Source of the DNA: Lachnospiraceae bacterium
Lineage (GTDB): Bacteria > Bacillota > Clostridia > Lachnospirales > Lachnospiraceae
Direction of reading: 5' to 3'
Assembly: GCA_003520205.1 (NCBI GenBank)
Contig: DOVG01000029.1
Span: 1 to 11,910, forward strand
Length of the DNA: 11,910 bases
In this document: positions 1 through 6,633 of the stretch, one piece after another
Position numbering within the stretch: position 1 is the stretch's first letter
How the letters are laid out: each line of letters starts with the position of its first letter
Notes under the pieces: model-generated
The model's input: the letters and a program-made list of their open reading frames with translations, nothing else
Told to the model about the DNA's origin: nothing
Databases searched by the model: none
Translations under genes and position numbers: made by a program

Positions 1-1042
1 GGAACTGAGCATTCTCATAAGGAGTCTTACCAGGTGACAGAAGATTGATTCCTGTATCTGTAGATAAGGACCAGTTATTATGCTTTCCTGAACCATTTAC
101 ACCTGCAAATGGCTTCTCATGCAGTAAGCATTCCATACCATGTCTTGCAGCTACCTTCTTCATTATCTCCATAGTAAGCTGATTTGAATCAGTAGCAACA
201 TTTGTTGTTGAATAAATAGGAGCAAGCTCGTGCTGAGCAGGAGCCACCTCATTATGCTCTGTCTTGGCAAGTATTCCCAGCTTCCAGAGTTCCTGATTCA
301 GGTCTTCCATAAATTCAGCAACTCTTGGCTTGATTACTCCAAAGTAATGATCATCCATTTCCTGTCCCTTTGGAGGCATAGCACCAAAAAGAGTTCTTCC
401 TGTATATTTAAGATCCGGCCTCTTATCGAAGACTTGTTTATCTATAAGAAAATATTCCTGTTCTGCACCAACACTGGTTCTTACATATTTTACTTCTGTT
501 CCGAATATCTTCAATATTCTTTTAGCCTGACGATTGATTGCCTGCATAGATCTGAGAAGAGGTGTCTTCTTATCCAGAGCCTCTCCAGAGAAAGAACAGA
601 ATGCAGTAGGTATACATAGCGTATGATCCTTAATAAACGCATATGATGTCGGATCCCATGCTGTATAGCCCCTTGCCTCAAAAGTAGCTCTCAGACCTCC
701 TGAAGGAAATGATGATGCATCAGGTTCTCCCTTAATCAGTTCCTTGCCAGAAAATTCCATTATAACTCCACCATCTTCAGAAGGAGTTATGAAGCTGTCA
801 TGTTTTTCAGCTGTAACACCGGTTAACGGCTGGAACCAGTGAGTAAAATGTGTAGCACCATTCTCAAGAGCCCAGTTCTTCATCTCCTCAGCAACTGCGT
901 CTGCTACAGCTTCATCAAGTCTGACATTTTCATCAATAGTCTTCTTTAAAGAAGCGTATACATCATCTGAAAGTCTTTCACGCATCACCTTGTCATTAAA
1001 AACAAGGGAACCAAAAAGTTCAGGTACATTTATATTTTCCAT
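1..1042 (-). CDS. glnN: Type III glutamine synthetase, N-terminal part (runs off the left edge)
   Basis: This enzyme makes glutamine from glutamate, ammonia and ATP in the cytoplasm. The reading frame is open from the ATG at 1042 to the window edge, giving 347 residues. GSIII proteins are usually about 700 residues, so the C-terminal half is outside. Family motifs visible are HWFQPLTG (residues 68-75), GAEQEYFLID (192-201), EVAPAQHE (265-272) and NGSGKHNNWS (316-325). These belong to the GSIII (GlnN) class rather than the shorter GSI class. The start is supported by AGGAG seven bases upstream. A promoter candidate lies in the 73-base gap after truA, so the gene can be transcribed alone although it shares strand with the upstream operon. 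GSIII occurs in rumen and gut anaerobes such as Butyrivibrio, Ruminococcus and Bacteroides. Class assignment is firm; the identity of the missing half is assumed. Confidence 0.95.
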   Translation of the reverse strand, partial: MENINVPELFGSLVFNDKVMRERLSDDVYASLKKTIDENVRLDEAVADAVAEEMKNWALENGATHFTHWFQPLTGVTAEKHDSFITPSEDGGVIMEFSGKELIKGEPDASSFPSGGLRATFEARGYTAWDPTSYAFIKDHTLCIPTAFCSFSGEALDKKTPLLRSMQAINRQAKRILKIFGTEVKYVRTSVGAEQEYFLIDKQVFDKRPDLKYTGRTLFGAMPPKGQEMDDHYFGVIKPRVAEFMEDLNQELWKLGILAKTEHNEVAPAQHELAPIYSTTNVATDSNQLTMEIMKKVAARHGMECLLHEKPFAGVNGSGKHNNWSLSTDTGINLLSPGKTPYENAQF

Positions 1043-1071
1043 ATGTTTTCTCCTTTTTCAAAACATTGTTA

Positions 1072-1100
1072 AGTATACCATCAACATTTCAAGCCTTCAA
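1072..1100 (-). promoter_or_regulatory. Promoter candidate for glnN
   Basis: On the minus strand TTGAAG (1100-1095) is followed by a 17-base spacer and TATACT (1077-1072). The spacer ends in TGG, giving an extended -10 TGn element. Transcription would begin near 1065, leaving a leader of about 23 bases that contains AGGAG at 1054-1050. The match to the housekeeping sigma consensus is good but is judged by eye only. No terminator is visible between truA and this promoter, so read-through from the ECF/truA operon is also possible. Confidence 0.6.
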
Positions 1101-1115
1101 CAAAAATATATTCAA

Positions 1116-1883
1116 TCAAAGAGCAGGATTATCATATTCTATTCCTATCATTATAAGTCCCTCTGCCGGTGCTGTTGGTCCGGCTGTATCCCTTTTTTTA
1201 CTTAGTAGACATCTCTCGATATCTGCCACCTCCATTAGTCCTTTACCTATATCTATCAAAGTCCCTGATATAATTCTTACCATGTTGTAAAGAAATCCAG
1301 ATCCCTTAACTCTGATTCTTATCATCTTTCCTGTTGGTCTATCAGGATACTTCTCTTCTATTATATCTATACTGTATATAGTTCTTATGGTTGATTCAAC
1401 TTGTGAACCTGCACTGCAAAATGCACCAAAATCGTGTTCACCAACCAGATATGAAGCAGCTTCTCTCATCTTGGAAATGTCTATATTACGATAAGTGAAA
1501 TAACTATATCTCTTTAAAGTCGGATCCGGAAATGTATCATTCCATATCCTGTATTCATAGGTTTTGGATGAGTCTGCATGCCTTGGATGAAAATCCGGAG
1601 AAACCTCGTAAGAATCTTTAACGACTATATCATCCGGAAGATATGTATTTAGAGCATATTTGAATTTTTCCGGTGGAATATGAGAAAATGTATCGAACAC
1701 ACATACATTTCCAAGTGAAGATACTCCCGCATCTGTTCTGCTGGCGCCTGTCACTTTTATATCCTCTTTAGTAAGTGCCTTTAATGCTTCATTTATCTTT
1801 CCTTCAATCGTAAGTTGACCAGGCTGAACCTGCCATCCACTATATGAAGTTCCATCATAGGCTACAATAAGCAGTATTCGCAT
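1116..1883 (-). CDS. truA: tRNA pseudouridine synthase A (positions 38-40)
   Basis: TruA isomerises uridines 38-40 in the anticodon stem-loop of many tRNAs. The protein is 255 residues, normal for the family. The catalytic aspartate is D51 in RTDAGV (49-54). Other family motifs are KTYEYRIW (107-114), GEHDFGAFCS (148-157), GFLYNMVRIISG (196-207) and AGPTAPAEGL (234-243). The usual histidine after RTDAGV is serine here, and the usual histidine in APAHGL is glutamate. I chose the ATG at 1883 because AAGGGAG lies just upstream and MRILLIVAYDG is the typical N-terminus. A start at 1922 would add 13 atypical residues and overlap ecfT. The gene begins 10 bases after the ecfT stop, whose TAA overlaps the ribosome binding site, so the two are probably translationally coupled. 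Confidence 0.95.
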   Translation of the reverse strand: MRILLIVAYDGTSYSGWQVQPGQLTIEGKINEALKALTKEDIKVTGASRTDAGVSSLGNVCVFDTFSHIPPEKFKYALNTYLPDDIVVKDSYEVSPDFHPRHADSSKTYEYRIWNDTFPDPTLKRYSYFTYRNIDISKMREAASYLVGEHDFGAFCSAGSQVESTIRTIYSIDIIEEKYPDRPTGKMIRIRVKGSGFLYNMVRIISGTLIDIGKGLMEVADIERCLLSKKRDTAGPTAPAEGLIMIGIEYDNPAL

Positions 1884-1888
1884 TTTAG

Positions 1889-1895
1889 CTCCCTT
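1889..1895 (-). promoter_or_regulatory. Ribosome binding site that fixes the truA start
   Basis: AAGGGAG on the minus strand, five bases before the ATG at 1883 and overlapping the ecfT TAA stop. It supports the shorter TruA over an upstream in-frame ATG at 1922. Confidence 0.75.
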
Positions 1896-2604
1896 AAAAT
1901 ATCTGAAAAAATAAAACCGCAAGTATGAGTATTATCCCTACAATAAGAACTATTTCATCTACTATACTCATCTTCATTTCATATACTCTCTTCCTTCTTT
2001 TGGATGAGGTATAATCACGCATTTCCATAGTTATTTCCCTATTGACTGATTCATCATAAGTATTCTGATAGTTCGGAATTGAGAGCGTAATATCAGTAAT
2101 AAATCTCGTCAGAATTCCACCTTCGTCAGGATTAACACCTCGTGCTAAAAGAGCATTTCTTACTCTTTTCTTCTGCTTCTCCAGTCTCGGATAAAACTGC
2201 ATTATGCTATAAACTTTTCTTGACATACCTGCTCCCAGTCCAAAACCGGAAGTCAGTCCATCCAGAAGCTCTACCTGTTTAAAGCACCTGATTACAGAAT
2301 TATAAACAAATGTAAAAATCATCACTCTTAAAACCAGCATCACTATGATTTGTGGTTTCAGGAAAAAGATAAGAAACAGACCTATTAACAGTTCTATCAG
2401 GATTGCTACATTTGAAAGATCCCATAAATATCTTAGTTTATGTCCTGTCAGAAAAACTATAATCAGTCCCGCTGCTAGTGTTATGCAAACAGGAATTATC
2501 TTCCAGGAAATAATACACATGATGAAGTATATACATAAAATATATAGTTTTACTCTCGGATCATAAGTTCTAAGCGAACCTAGCTTTCTGTTATTATTAT
2601 ACAT
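1894..2604 (-). CDS. ecfT: ECF transporter transmembrane (T) component, divergent
   Basis: EcfT is the membrane scaffold of energy-coupling-factor transporters, linking the two ATPases to vitamin- or metal-binding S components. The product is 236 residues. DPRVKL (15-20) is the usual EcfT N-terminal signature. Hydrophobic segments lie roughly at 19-52, 65-82 and 84-106, followed by a long charged cytoplasmic region with the coupling helices (about 107-212) and a C-terminal membrane helix (214-236). The first Ala-Arg-Gly coupling motif is intact (A154-R155-G156). The second reads M195-R196-D197, so only the arginine is kept. The start ATG lies inside the last codons of the upstream ATPase gene (25-base overlap), preceded by GAGGG, which implies coupled translation. 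No S component is encoded in the window, so the substrate cannot be read from context. The family call is sure; full function is less certain given the degenerate partner ATPase. Confidence 0.88.
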   Translation of the reverse strand: MYNNNRKLGSLRTYDPRVKLYILCIYFIMCIISWKIIPVCITLAAGLIIVFLTGHKLRYLWDLSNVAILIELLIGLFLIFFLKPQIIVMLVLRVMIFTFVYNSVIRCFKQVELLDGLTSGFGLGAGMSRKVYSIMQFYPRLEKQKKRVRNALLARGVNPDEGGILTRFITDITLSIPNYQNTYDESVNREITMEMRDYTSSKRRKRVYEMKMSIVDEIVLIVGIILILAVLFFQIF

Positions 2605-3902
2605 TTTCCCTCACTGCAAAGCCCTTCTATTATATGTGACATATGACGTCTGCTGTCAGACGCAAGTCCTGCAAAAGGATTATCCATCAATAGAAAATCC
2701 GGATTCAGACATATGGCTCCTGCAACAGCAACCATCTTCTTCTCTCCAAATGACAAAGTATCTATTCTTCTGGTCCACAGTGATTTATCAATTCCAACAA
2801 AACTAAGAACTGCTTCTGCCATTTCTCTTGCTTTATACTTTGAAAAACCATCATTCATAGGACCAAACATTACATCATCCAGAACTGTTGCTTCTACAAA
2901 TCCATCATCAGGATATTCGAATACGAAACCGGCTTTAGTATTTTCACTCCTTAATACTTCACCTTCATAAGGCTTAATCATTCCGGCAGTAAGCTTAAGC
3001 AGCGTTGTCTTGCCGGAGCCCTGACCTCCTTTTATCTTATAAGCAGATCCGGCCTCAAATCTATAATTTATCCTGTCTATTATGAGTCTGTCGTCATAGC
3101 CAAAAGCAATATTACGTAAACTAATACCAACATCTGCCTTTCCGCTTTTACCATCTATAAATGTATCAATGCATAGTTTATTAACAACTTTTACAGAATT
3201 AATAGTATCAAGATTCTTATTTCTATATATGTAGTCTAAGCCAGTTATGTCAACCTCTCTAATATGTCCATCATATAATTCATATTGAATATCAGTTAAT
3301 TTTAATACATCAGTATTCTTAGAGAAAATAATGACAGTCTGCTCCTTCTTATGGGCACTACTGATTATAGATTTAAGATATTCTGATATATCTTCACTGC
3401 TGCACATACTAAATGGTTCATCCATTACAAGAATCTCAGGATGAGTTATAAGAACGCCTGAAATGGCTGCTCTCTGCTGCTCACTTGCACTGAGCATTTG
3501 ATAGGTACTGTTCTTTTTGGAACGAAGCTTGTACTTCTTCAGATAGAAATTTCCTCTCTTGAGAGTCTTTGCGGGTTCAAATCCCAGGTTCTCAGTACCG
3601 AATATTATATCTCTGGATATATTATCAAAAACTGCAGTTTCTTTTGGATTCTGATATACCATTCCACTCATTCTTTGAACTTTTTCTCTGTCTAATTGAG
3701 AATAAGTATCCAGACCATTTATAAGAATCTTTCCCATTGCTTCAGGTCTTGACTTTCCTGCAAGATATCCTGCTAGAGCAGTTTTACCACAGCCATTTCT
3801 ACCAGTTATACCTACTATTTCGCCCTTACCGATTGTAAGAGTAATCTCACTTCTATCTATTTCCGGAATATGTAATTGTGATAACTTAATATATGGAATC
3901 AT
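2580..3902 (-). CDS. ecfA: Fused two-domain ECF-type ABC ATPase (EcfA1-EcfA2-like) with degenerate sites
   Basis: A 440-residue protein carrying two nucleotide-binding domains, expected to power an ECF transporter with EcfT. Domain 1 (about 1-225) has Walker A GRNGCGKT (34-41), Q-loop Q84 in MVYQNP, signature LSASE (137-141, usually LSGGQ) and Walker B ILVMDE (157-162). The H-loop has K195 instead of histidine. Domain 2 (about 255-440) has Walker A GGQGSGKTT (292-300), Q-loop VFEYP with E329 for glutamine, signature LSFGE (383-387) and Walker B LLMDN, with N408 replacing the catalytic glutamate. The H-loop position is E439 in TES, where the protein ends. GMVYQNP resembles EcfA1 and FEYP...FGP resembles EcfA2, so the order matches a fusion of the usual ecfA1-ecfA2 pair. 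The ATG at 3902 is chosen; a frame extension to 3962 would translate the terminator. No good Shine-Dalgarno precedes it. Confidence 0.87.
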   Translation of the reverse strand: MIPYIKLSQLHIPEIDRSEITLTIGKGEIVGITGRNGCGKTALAGYLAGKSRPEAMGKILINGLDTYSQLDREKVQRMSGMVYQNPKETAVFDNISRDIIFGTENLGFEPAKTLKRGNFYLKKYKLRSKKNSTYQMLSASEQQRAAISGVLITHPEILVMDEPFSMCSSEDISEYLKSIISSAHKKEQTVIIFSKNTDVLKLTDIQYELYDGHIREVDITGLDYIYRNKNLDTINSVKVVNKLCIDTFIDGKSGKADVGISLRNIAFGYDDRLIIDRINYRFEAGSAYKIKGGQGSGKTTLLKLTAGMIKPYEGEVLRSENTKAGFVFEYPDDGFVEATVLDDVMFGPMNDGFSKYKAREMAEAVLSFVGIDKSLWTRRIDTLSFGEKKMVAVAGAICLNPDFLLMDNPFAGLASDSRRHMSHIIEGLCSEGKCIIITES

Positions 3903-3917
3903 TGAATTAATCCAATC

Positions 3918-3946
3918 ATTATAAAAACATAAAATGGCATCTGCAA
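3918..3946 (-). promoter_or_regulatory. Promoter candidate for ecfA-ecfT-truA, overlapping the rplQ terminator
   Basis: Minus-strand TTGCAG (3946-3941), 17-base spacer, perfect TATAAT (3923-3918). The -35 lies in the loop and 3' arm of the terminator hairpin. Predicted transcription start is near 3911, only about eight bases before the ecfA ATG, so the transcript would be almost leaderless. The -35 matches the consensus in only three positions, so this rests mainly on the -10 and the spacing. Confidence 0.45.
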
Positions 3947-3959
3947 ATCGCAGATGCCA
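3924..3959 (-). terminator. Intrinsic terminator after rplQ
   Basis: A perfect 10-bp inverted repeat, TGGCATCTGC and GCAGATGCCA, separated by five bases (3935-3959), is followed on the minus strand by TTTTATGTTTTT. It begins 25 bases after the rplQ stop codon. It marks the end of the ribosomal-protein transcript and separates it from the ECF/truA genes. Confidence 0.88.
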
Positions 3960-3983
3960 CATATTTTAATCTATTCTGACAAT

Positions 3984-4520
3984 TTATACAAGCTCAAGTA
4001 TAACTTCGAGAGCTCCGTCACCTTTACGCTGACCGATCTTAACGATTCTTGTATAACCGCCCTTACGATCTGCATATTTAACACCATACTCAGTGAAAAG
4101 CTTATCTGTAAGATCAATCTTCTTTATACCACTCTTCTTTCCAGCTGCTTCCTCTGGAATTTCTGTTACAGGATAAAGAACCTTAAGCATTTCTCTTCTG
4201 GCATGAAGTCTTGATGGAAGATCCTTCTTTACAGTCTTATCAACTTCATCATAAACAGTAACTTTCTTACCATCTACAACTTCCTTAACTCTCTTTCCAT
4301 CTTTATCTTTGCGAGCTACCTTAGCCTTTACAGTTACTTCTTCAAAGTTATCCTTTTCCTTAACTGCAAGAGTGATAAGATGCTCAGCAATCTTACGAAC
4401 TTCCTTAGCTCTGGCTTCAGTAGTCTTAATCTTTCCCTTGTATAATAACTGTGTTACCTGATTTCTAAGAAGTGCTTTTCTCTGATCACACTTCTTTCCA
4501 AGCTTTCTATACATTGCCAT
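3984..4520 (-). CDS. rplQ: Large ribosomal subunit protein bL17, long form with insertions
   Basis: bL17 is a structural protein of the large subunit near the exit-tunnel side. The N-terminal (MAMYRKLGKKCDQRKALLRN, KTTEARAKEVRKIAEHLITL) and C-terminal parts (YADRKGGYTRIVKIGQRKGD, ending VILELV) are typical. The protein is 178 residues against about 120 in Bacillus. The extra length is a charged lysine-rich stretch at about 54-104 and a smaller one near 118-137. I recall similar extended L17 proteins in Lachnospiraceae, so I read the insertion as a lineage trait rather than damage. AGGAGG lies nine bases before the ATG. It is the last gene of the alpha block, 75 bases after rpoA, and is followed by a terminator. 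Confidence 0.97.
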   Translation of the reverse strand: MAMYRKLGKKCDQRKALLRNQVTQLLYKGKIKTTEARAKEVRKIAEHLITLAVKEKDNFEEVTVKAKVARKDKDGKRVKEVVDGKKVTVYDEVDKTVKKDLPSRLHARREMLKVLYPVTEIPEEAAGKKSGIKKIDLTDKLFTEYGVKYADRKGGYTRIVKIGQRKGDGALEVILELV

Positions 4521-4536
4521 GTTTAATTTCCTCCTT

Positions 4537-4555
4537 ACCTACGGTCTCCCGTGGT
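4537..4555 (-). promoter_or_regulatory. Small hairpin with GAGA tetraloop before rplQ
   Basis: On the minus strand ACC-ACGG, a GAGA (GNRA-type) tetraloop, then CCGT-A-GGT. This gives seven base pairs with one bulged adenine. It ends a few bases upstream of the rplQ AGGAGG. It has no T-run and is not a terminator; a role in translation control or mRNA processing is only a guess. Confidence 0.4.
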
Positions 4556-4595
4556 CTTCACTTTGCTTACTATAATTCAGCTTAAGTGGTGATTA

Positions 4596-5552
4596 TTATT
4601 CTCCTGTGCTGAGTGAAAGTCCAAGCTCCTTAAGCTTTGCAAGTACTTCCTCAAGTGACTTACGTCCAAGATTACGTACCTTCATCATCTCATCAGGTGT
4701 CTTACTGCACAGTTCCTTAACTGTGTTAATATTTGCTCTCTTGAGACAGTTATATGAACGAACACTAAGTTCAAGTTCATCTATACTCATATCTTTTGCT
4801 GTTGTTTCAGGAACATCCTCCTGCTTTTCAGTAATGATTGTCTTATCCTTAACATTATCTGAAAGATTAATAAACAGACTGAGGTGCTCACTAAGAACCT
4901 TTGCTGCATAACTTACAGCATCATCTGGAGCAAGAGTTCCATTTGTATAAACATCAAGAGTAAGCTTGTCATAATCTGTGATCTGACCAACACGTGTGTT
5001 TTCTACTGTAAGATTAACTCTTTCAACAGGTGTATAGATAGAATCAACAGCGATTACATCTATTGATGGCTCCTGCTCTTTATTCTTATCAGCACTAACA
5101 TAACCACGTCCATTTGTAATAGTAAGTTCCATCTCAAGTCTTGCTTCAGGACCATTCAGATTTGCTATTACAAGATCTGGATTAAGAATCTCAAGATCTC
5201 CATCTACATGAATGTCAGCAGCTGTTACAACTGTGTCTCCGGATGCTTCGATATAACCTATCTTAGGTTCATCACTTGATGAATTATTCTTTATGCAGAG
5301 TTCCTTGATATTCATTACTATCTCAGTAACATCTTCCTTTACTCCAGGAATTGAACTGAACTCATGAAGCACTCCCTTAATCTTAACATAGCTTACAGCT
5401 GTTCCAGGAAGTGATGAAAGCATAACTCTTCTAAGTGAGTTACCAAGTGTTGTTCCATAACCTCTTTCAAGTGGTTCAATGACAAATCTTCCGTACTTAT
5501 CGTCTTCAGACTTTTCATCCATCATAATTCTTGGTTTTTCAAATTCAAACAT
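4596..5552 (-). CDS. rpoA: DNA-directed RNA polymerase alpha subunit
   Basis: Alpha dimerises to start RNA polymerase assembly, and its C-terminal domain contacts UP elements and activators. The product is 318 residues, the usual length. The N-terminal domain (1-230) shows FVIEPLERGYGTTLGNSLRR (23-42) and the Clostridia-like FEFEKP start. A flexible acidic linker (about 231-255) joins the C-terminal domain (256-318). That domain keeps the DNA-contact residues R265, N268 and C269 in VRSYNCL and the helix-hairpin-helix-like RNLGRKSLEE (293-302). GGAGG lies seven bases before the ATG. The gene sits between rpsD and rplQ as in classical alpha operons, 42 bases after rpsD. Nothing is unusual. Confidence 0.99.
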   Translation of the reverse strand: MFEFEKPRIMMDEKSEDDKYGRFVIEPLERGYGTTLGNSLRRVMLSSLPGTAVSYVKIKGVLHEFSSIPGVKEDVTEIVMNIKELCIKNNSSSDEPKIGYIEASGDTVVTAADIHVDGDLEILNPDLVIANLNGPEARLEMELTITNGRGYVSADKNKEQEPSIDVIAVDSIYTPVERVNLTVENTRVGQITDYDKLTLDVYTNGTLAPDDAVSYAAKVLSEHLSLFINLSDNVKDKTIITEKQEDVPETTAKDMSIDELELSVRSYNCLKRANINTVKELCSKTPDEMMKVRNLGRKSLEEVLAKLKELGLSLSTGE

Positions 5553-5594
5553 TTATAATCCTCCGAAAAACATATGTAATCGTCAGGTTACACC

Positions 5595-6188
5595 TTATTT
5601 AGAATAAAGCTCGACGATGAGTGTCTCATTTACTGGAACATCAATCTGTTCTCTTAGAGGAATCTCTAATACCTTACCACTAAGCTTTTCTGTGTCCCCC
5701 TCAAGCCATGCTGGTACACCGATACCTGCATTAGCTTCAACAATATCCTTAAATCTCTGAAGAGACTTACTCTTCTCCTTGATTTCTATTACATCACCAG
5801 GCTGTACCTTATATGATGGAATATTTATAACCTTACCATTTACTGTTACATGCTTATGTGTAACAACCTGTCTTGACTCACGTCTTGTTCTTGCATATCC
5901 GAGACGGAATATAACATTATCAAGTCTGAGCTCAAGTAACTGCATAAGATTAGTACCTACAAGTCCAGGCATCTTCTCAGCCTTTTCAAACATGTTACGG
6001 AAAGGCTTTTCCTGTACTCCGTAGATAAACTTTGCCTTCTGCTTCTCACGAAGCTGAAGTCCGTACTCACTAACTTTTCTGTTTGCCTTTGTGTTCTTTC
6101 TATGAGATGTCTTATTAACTCCGAGGAAAGCAGGATTCATGTCGAGTGATCTACATCTCTTAAGAACTGGTGTTCTATTAATAGCCAT
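5595..6188 (-). CDS. rpsD: Small ribosomal subunit protein uS4, zinc-free type
   Basis: uS4 is a primary 16S rRNA-binding protein that nucleates assembly of the 5' domain. In several bacteria it is also the translational repressor of its own operon. The product is 197 residues. The N-terminal region has only one cysteine (C12 in LKRCRSL), so the four-cysteine zinc site of the other uS4 type is absent. The S4 RNA-binding domain is visible at about 88-150 (LELRLDNVIFRLGYARTRRE and the HKHVTVNG segment), and the C-terminus DVPVNETLIVELYSK is typical of Clostridia. AGGAGG lies ten bases before the ATG. The position inside the alpha operon, rather than alone as in Bacillus subtilis, makes regulation of the rpsM-rplQ mRNA by S4 plausible, with the rpmJ-rpsM leader as the candidate target (inference). 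Confidence 0.98.
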   Translation of the reverse strand: MAINRTPVLKRCRSLDMNPAFLGVNKTSHRKNTKANRKVSEYGLQLREKQKAKFIYGVQEKPFRNMFEKAEKMPGLVGTNLMQLLELRLDNVIFRLGYARTRRESRQVVTHKHVTVNGKVINIPSYKVQPGDVIEIKEKSKSLQRFKDIVEANAGIGVPAWLEGDTEKLSGKVLEIPLREQIDVPVNETLIVELYSK

Positions 6189-6207
6189 TTTATCCTTACC
6201 TCCTTAA

Positions 6208-6606
6208 TTAGACTCTTCTTCTCTTTGGTGGACGACATCCATTATGTGGAACTGGAGTAACATCCTTGATTGTAAGAACCTCAAGTCCACAAGCTGCGAG
6301 AGCACGTATAGCTGCCTCACGACCGCTTCCCGGTCCTTTAACCATAACATCAATAGTTTTGAGTCCGTAAGGAGCAGCAGCCTTTGCAGCTGTCTCTGCA
6401 GCCATCTGAGCTGCATAAGGTGTTGACTTCTTAGATCCTCTGAATCCAAGACCACCTGCACTTGCCCATGAAAGAGCATTTCCTTCAGCATCTGTTAATG
6501 TTACGATTGTATTATTGAATGAAGACTGAATGTGAGCCTGTCCATGCTGCACATTACGTCTGTTACGCTTTTTAGTTACTTTCTTTGTAACCTTATTACT
6601 AGCCAT
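6208..6606 (-). CDS. rpsK: Small ribosomal subunit protein uS11
   Basis: uS11 lies on the platform of the small subunit and shapes the 16S rRNA near the E site and the Shine-Dalgarno cleft. It has 132 residues, close to the family norm. The core is well conserved: FNNTIVTLTD, SWASAGGLGFRGSKKSTPYA, VKGPGSGREAAIRAL and the C-terminal VTPVPHNGCRPPKRRRV. The N-terminal 20 residues are basic and lysine-rich. GGAGG precedes the ATG by nine bases. The gene begins 27 bases after rpsM and ends 19 bases before rpsD. A second open frame on the same strand (6204-6491) is a frame-shifted shadow of it. Confidence 0.99.
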   Translation of the reverse strand: MASNKVTKKVTKKRNRRNVQHGQAHIQSSFNNTIVTLTDAEGNALSWASAGGLGFRGSKKSTPYAAQMAAETAAKAAAPYGLKTIDVMVKGPGSGREAAIRALAACGLEVLTIKDVTPVPHNGCRPPKRRRV

Positions 6607-6633
6607 TAAATATATCCTCCAATATAATCATAA

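Noticed and set aside
230..619. A 129-residue plus-strand open frame.
   Set aside because: It lies antisense to the glnN coding frame, has no recognisable domain and shows a composition typical of a shadow frame.
3935..3959. The terminator hairpin as a bidirectional terminator.
   Set aside because: The plus-strand tail is CATATTTT, a weak T-tract, and there is no plus-strand gene to terminate.
3903..3962. In-frame N-terminal extension of the ECF ATPase (20 residues starting MWHLRFADAI).
   Set aside because: It is the translation of the rplQ terminator hairpin and its T-rich tail; the true N-terminus MIPYIKL fits the family.
6204..6491. A 95-residue minus-strand frame overlapping rpsK.
   Set aside because: It is rpsK read in another frame; the S11 frame is fully conserved, and the alternative is leucine/glutamine-rich noise.
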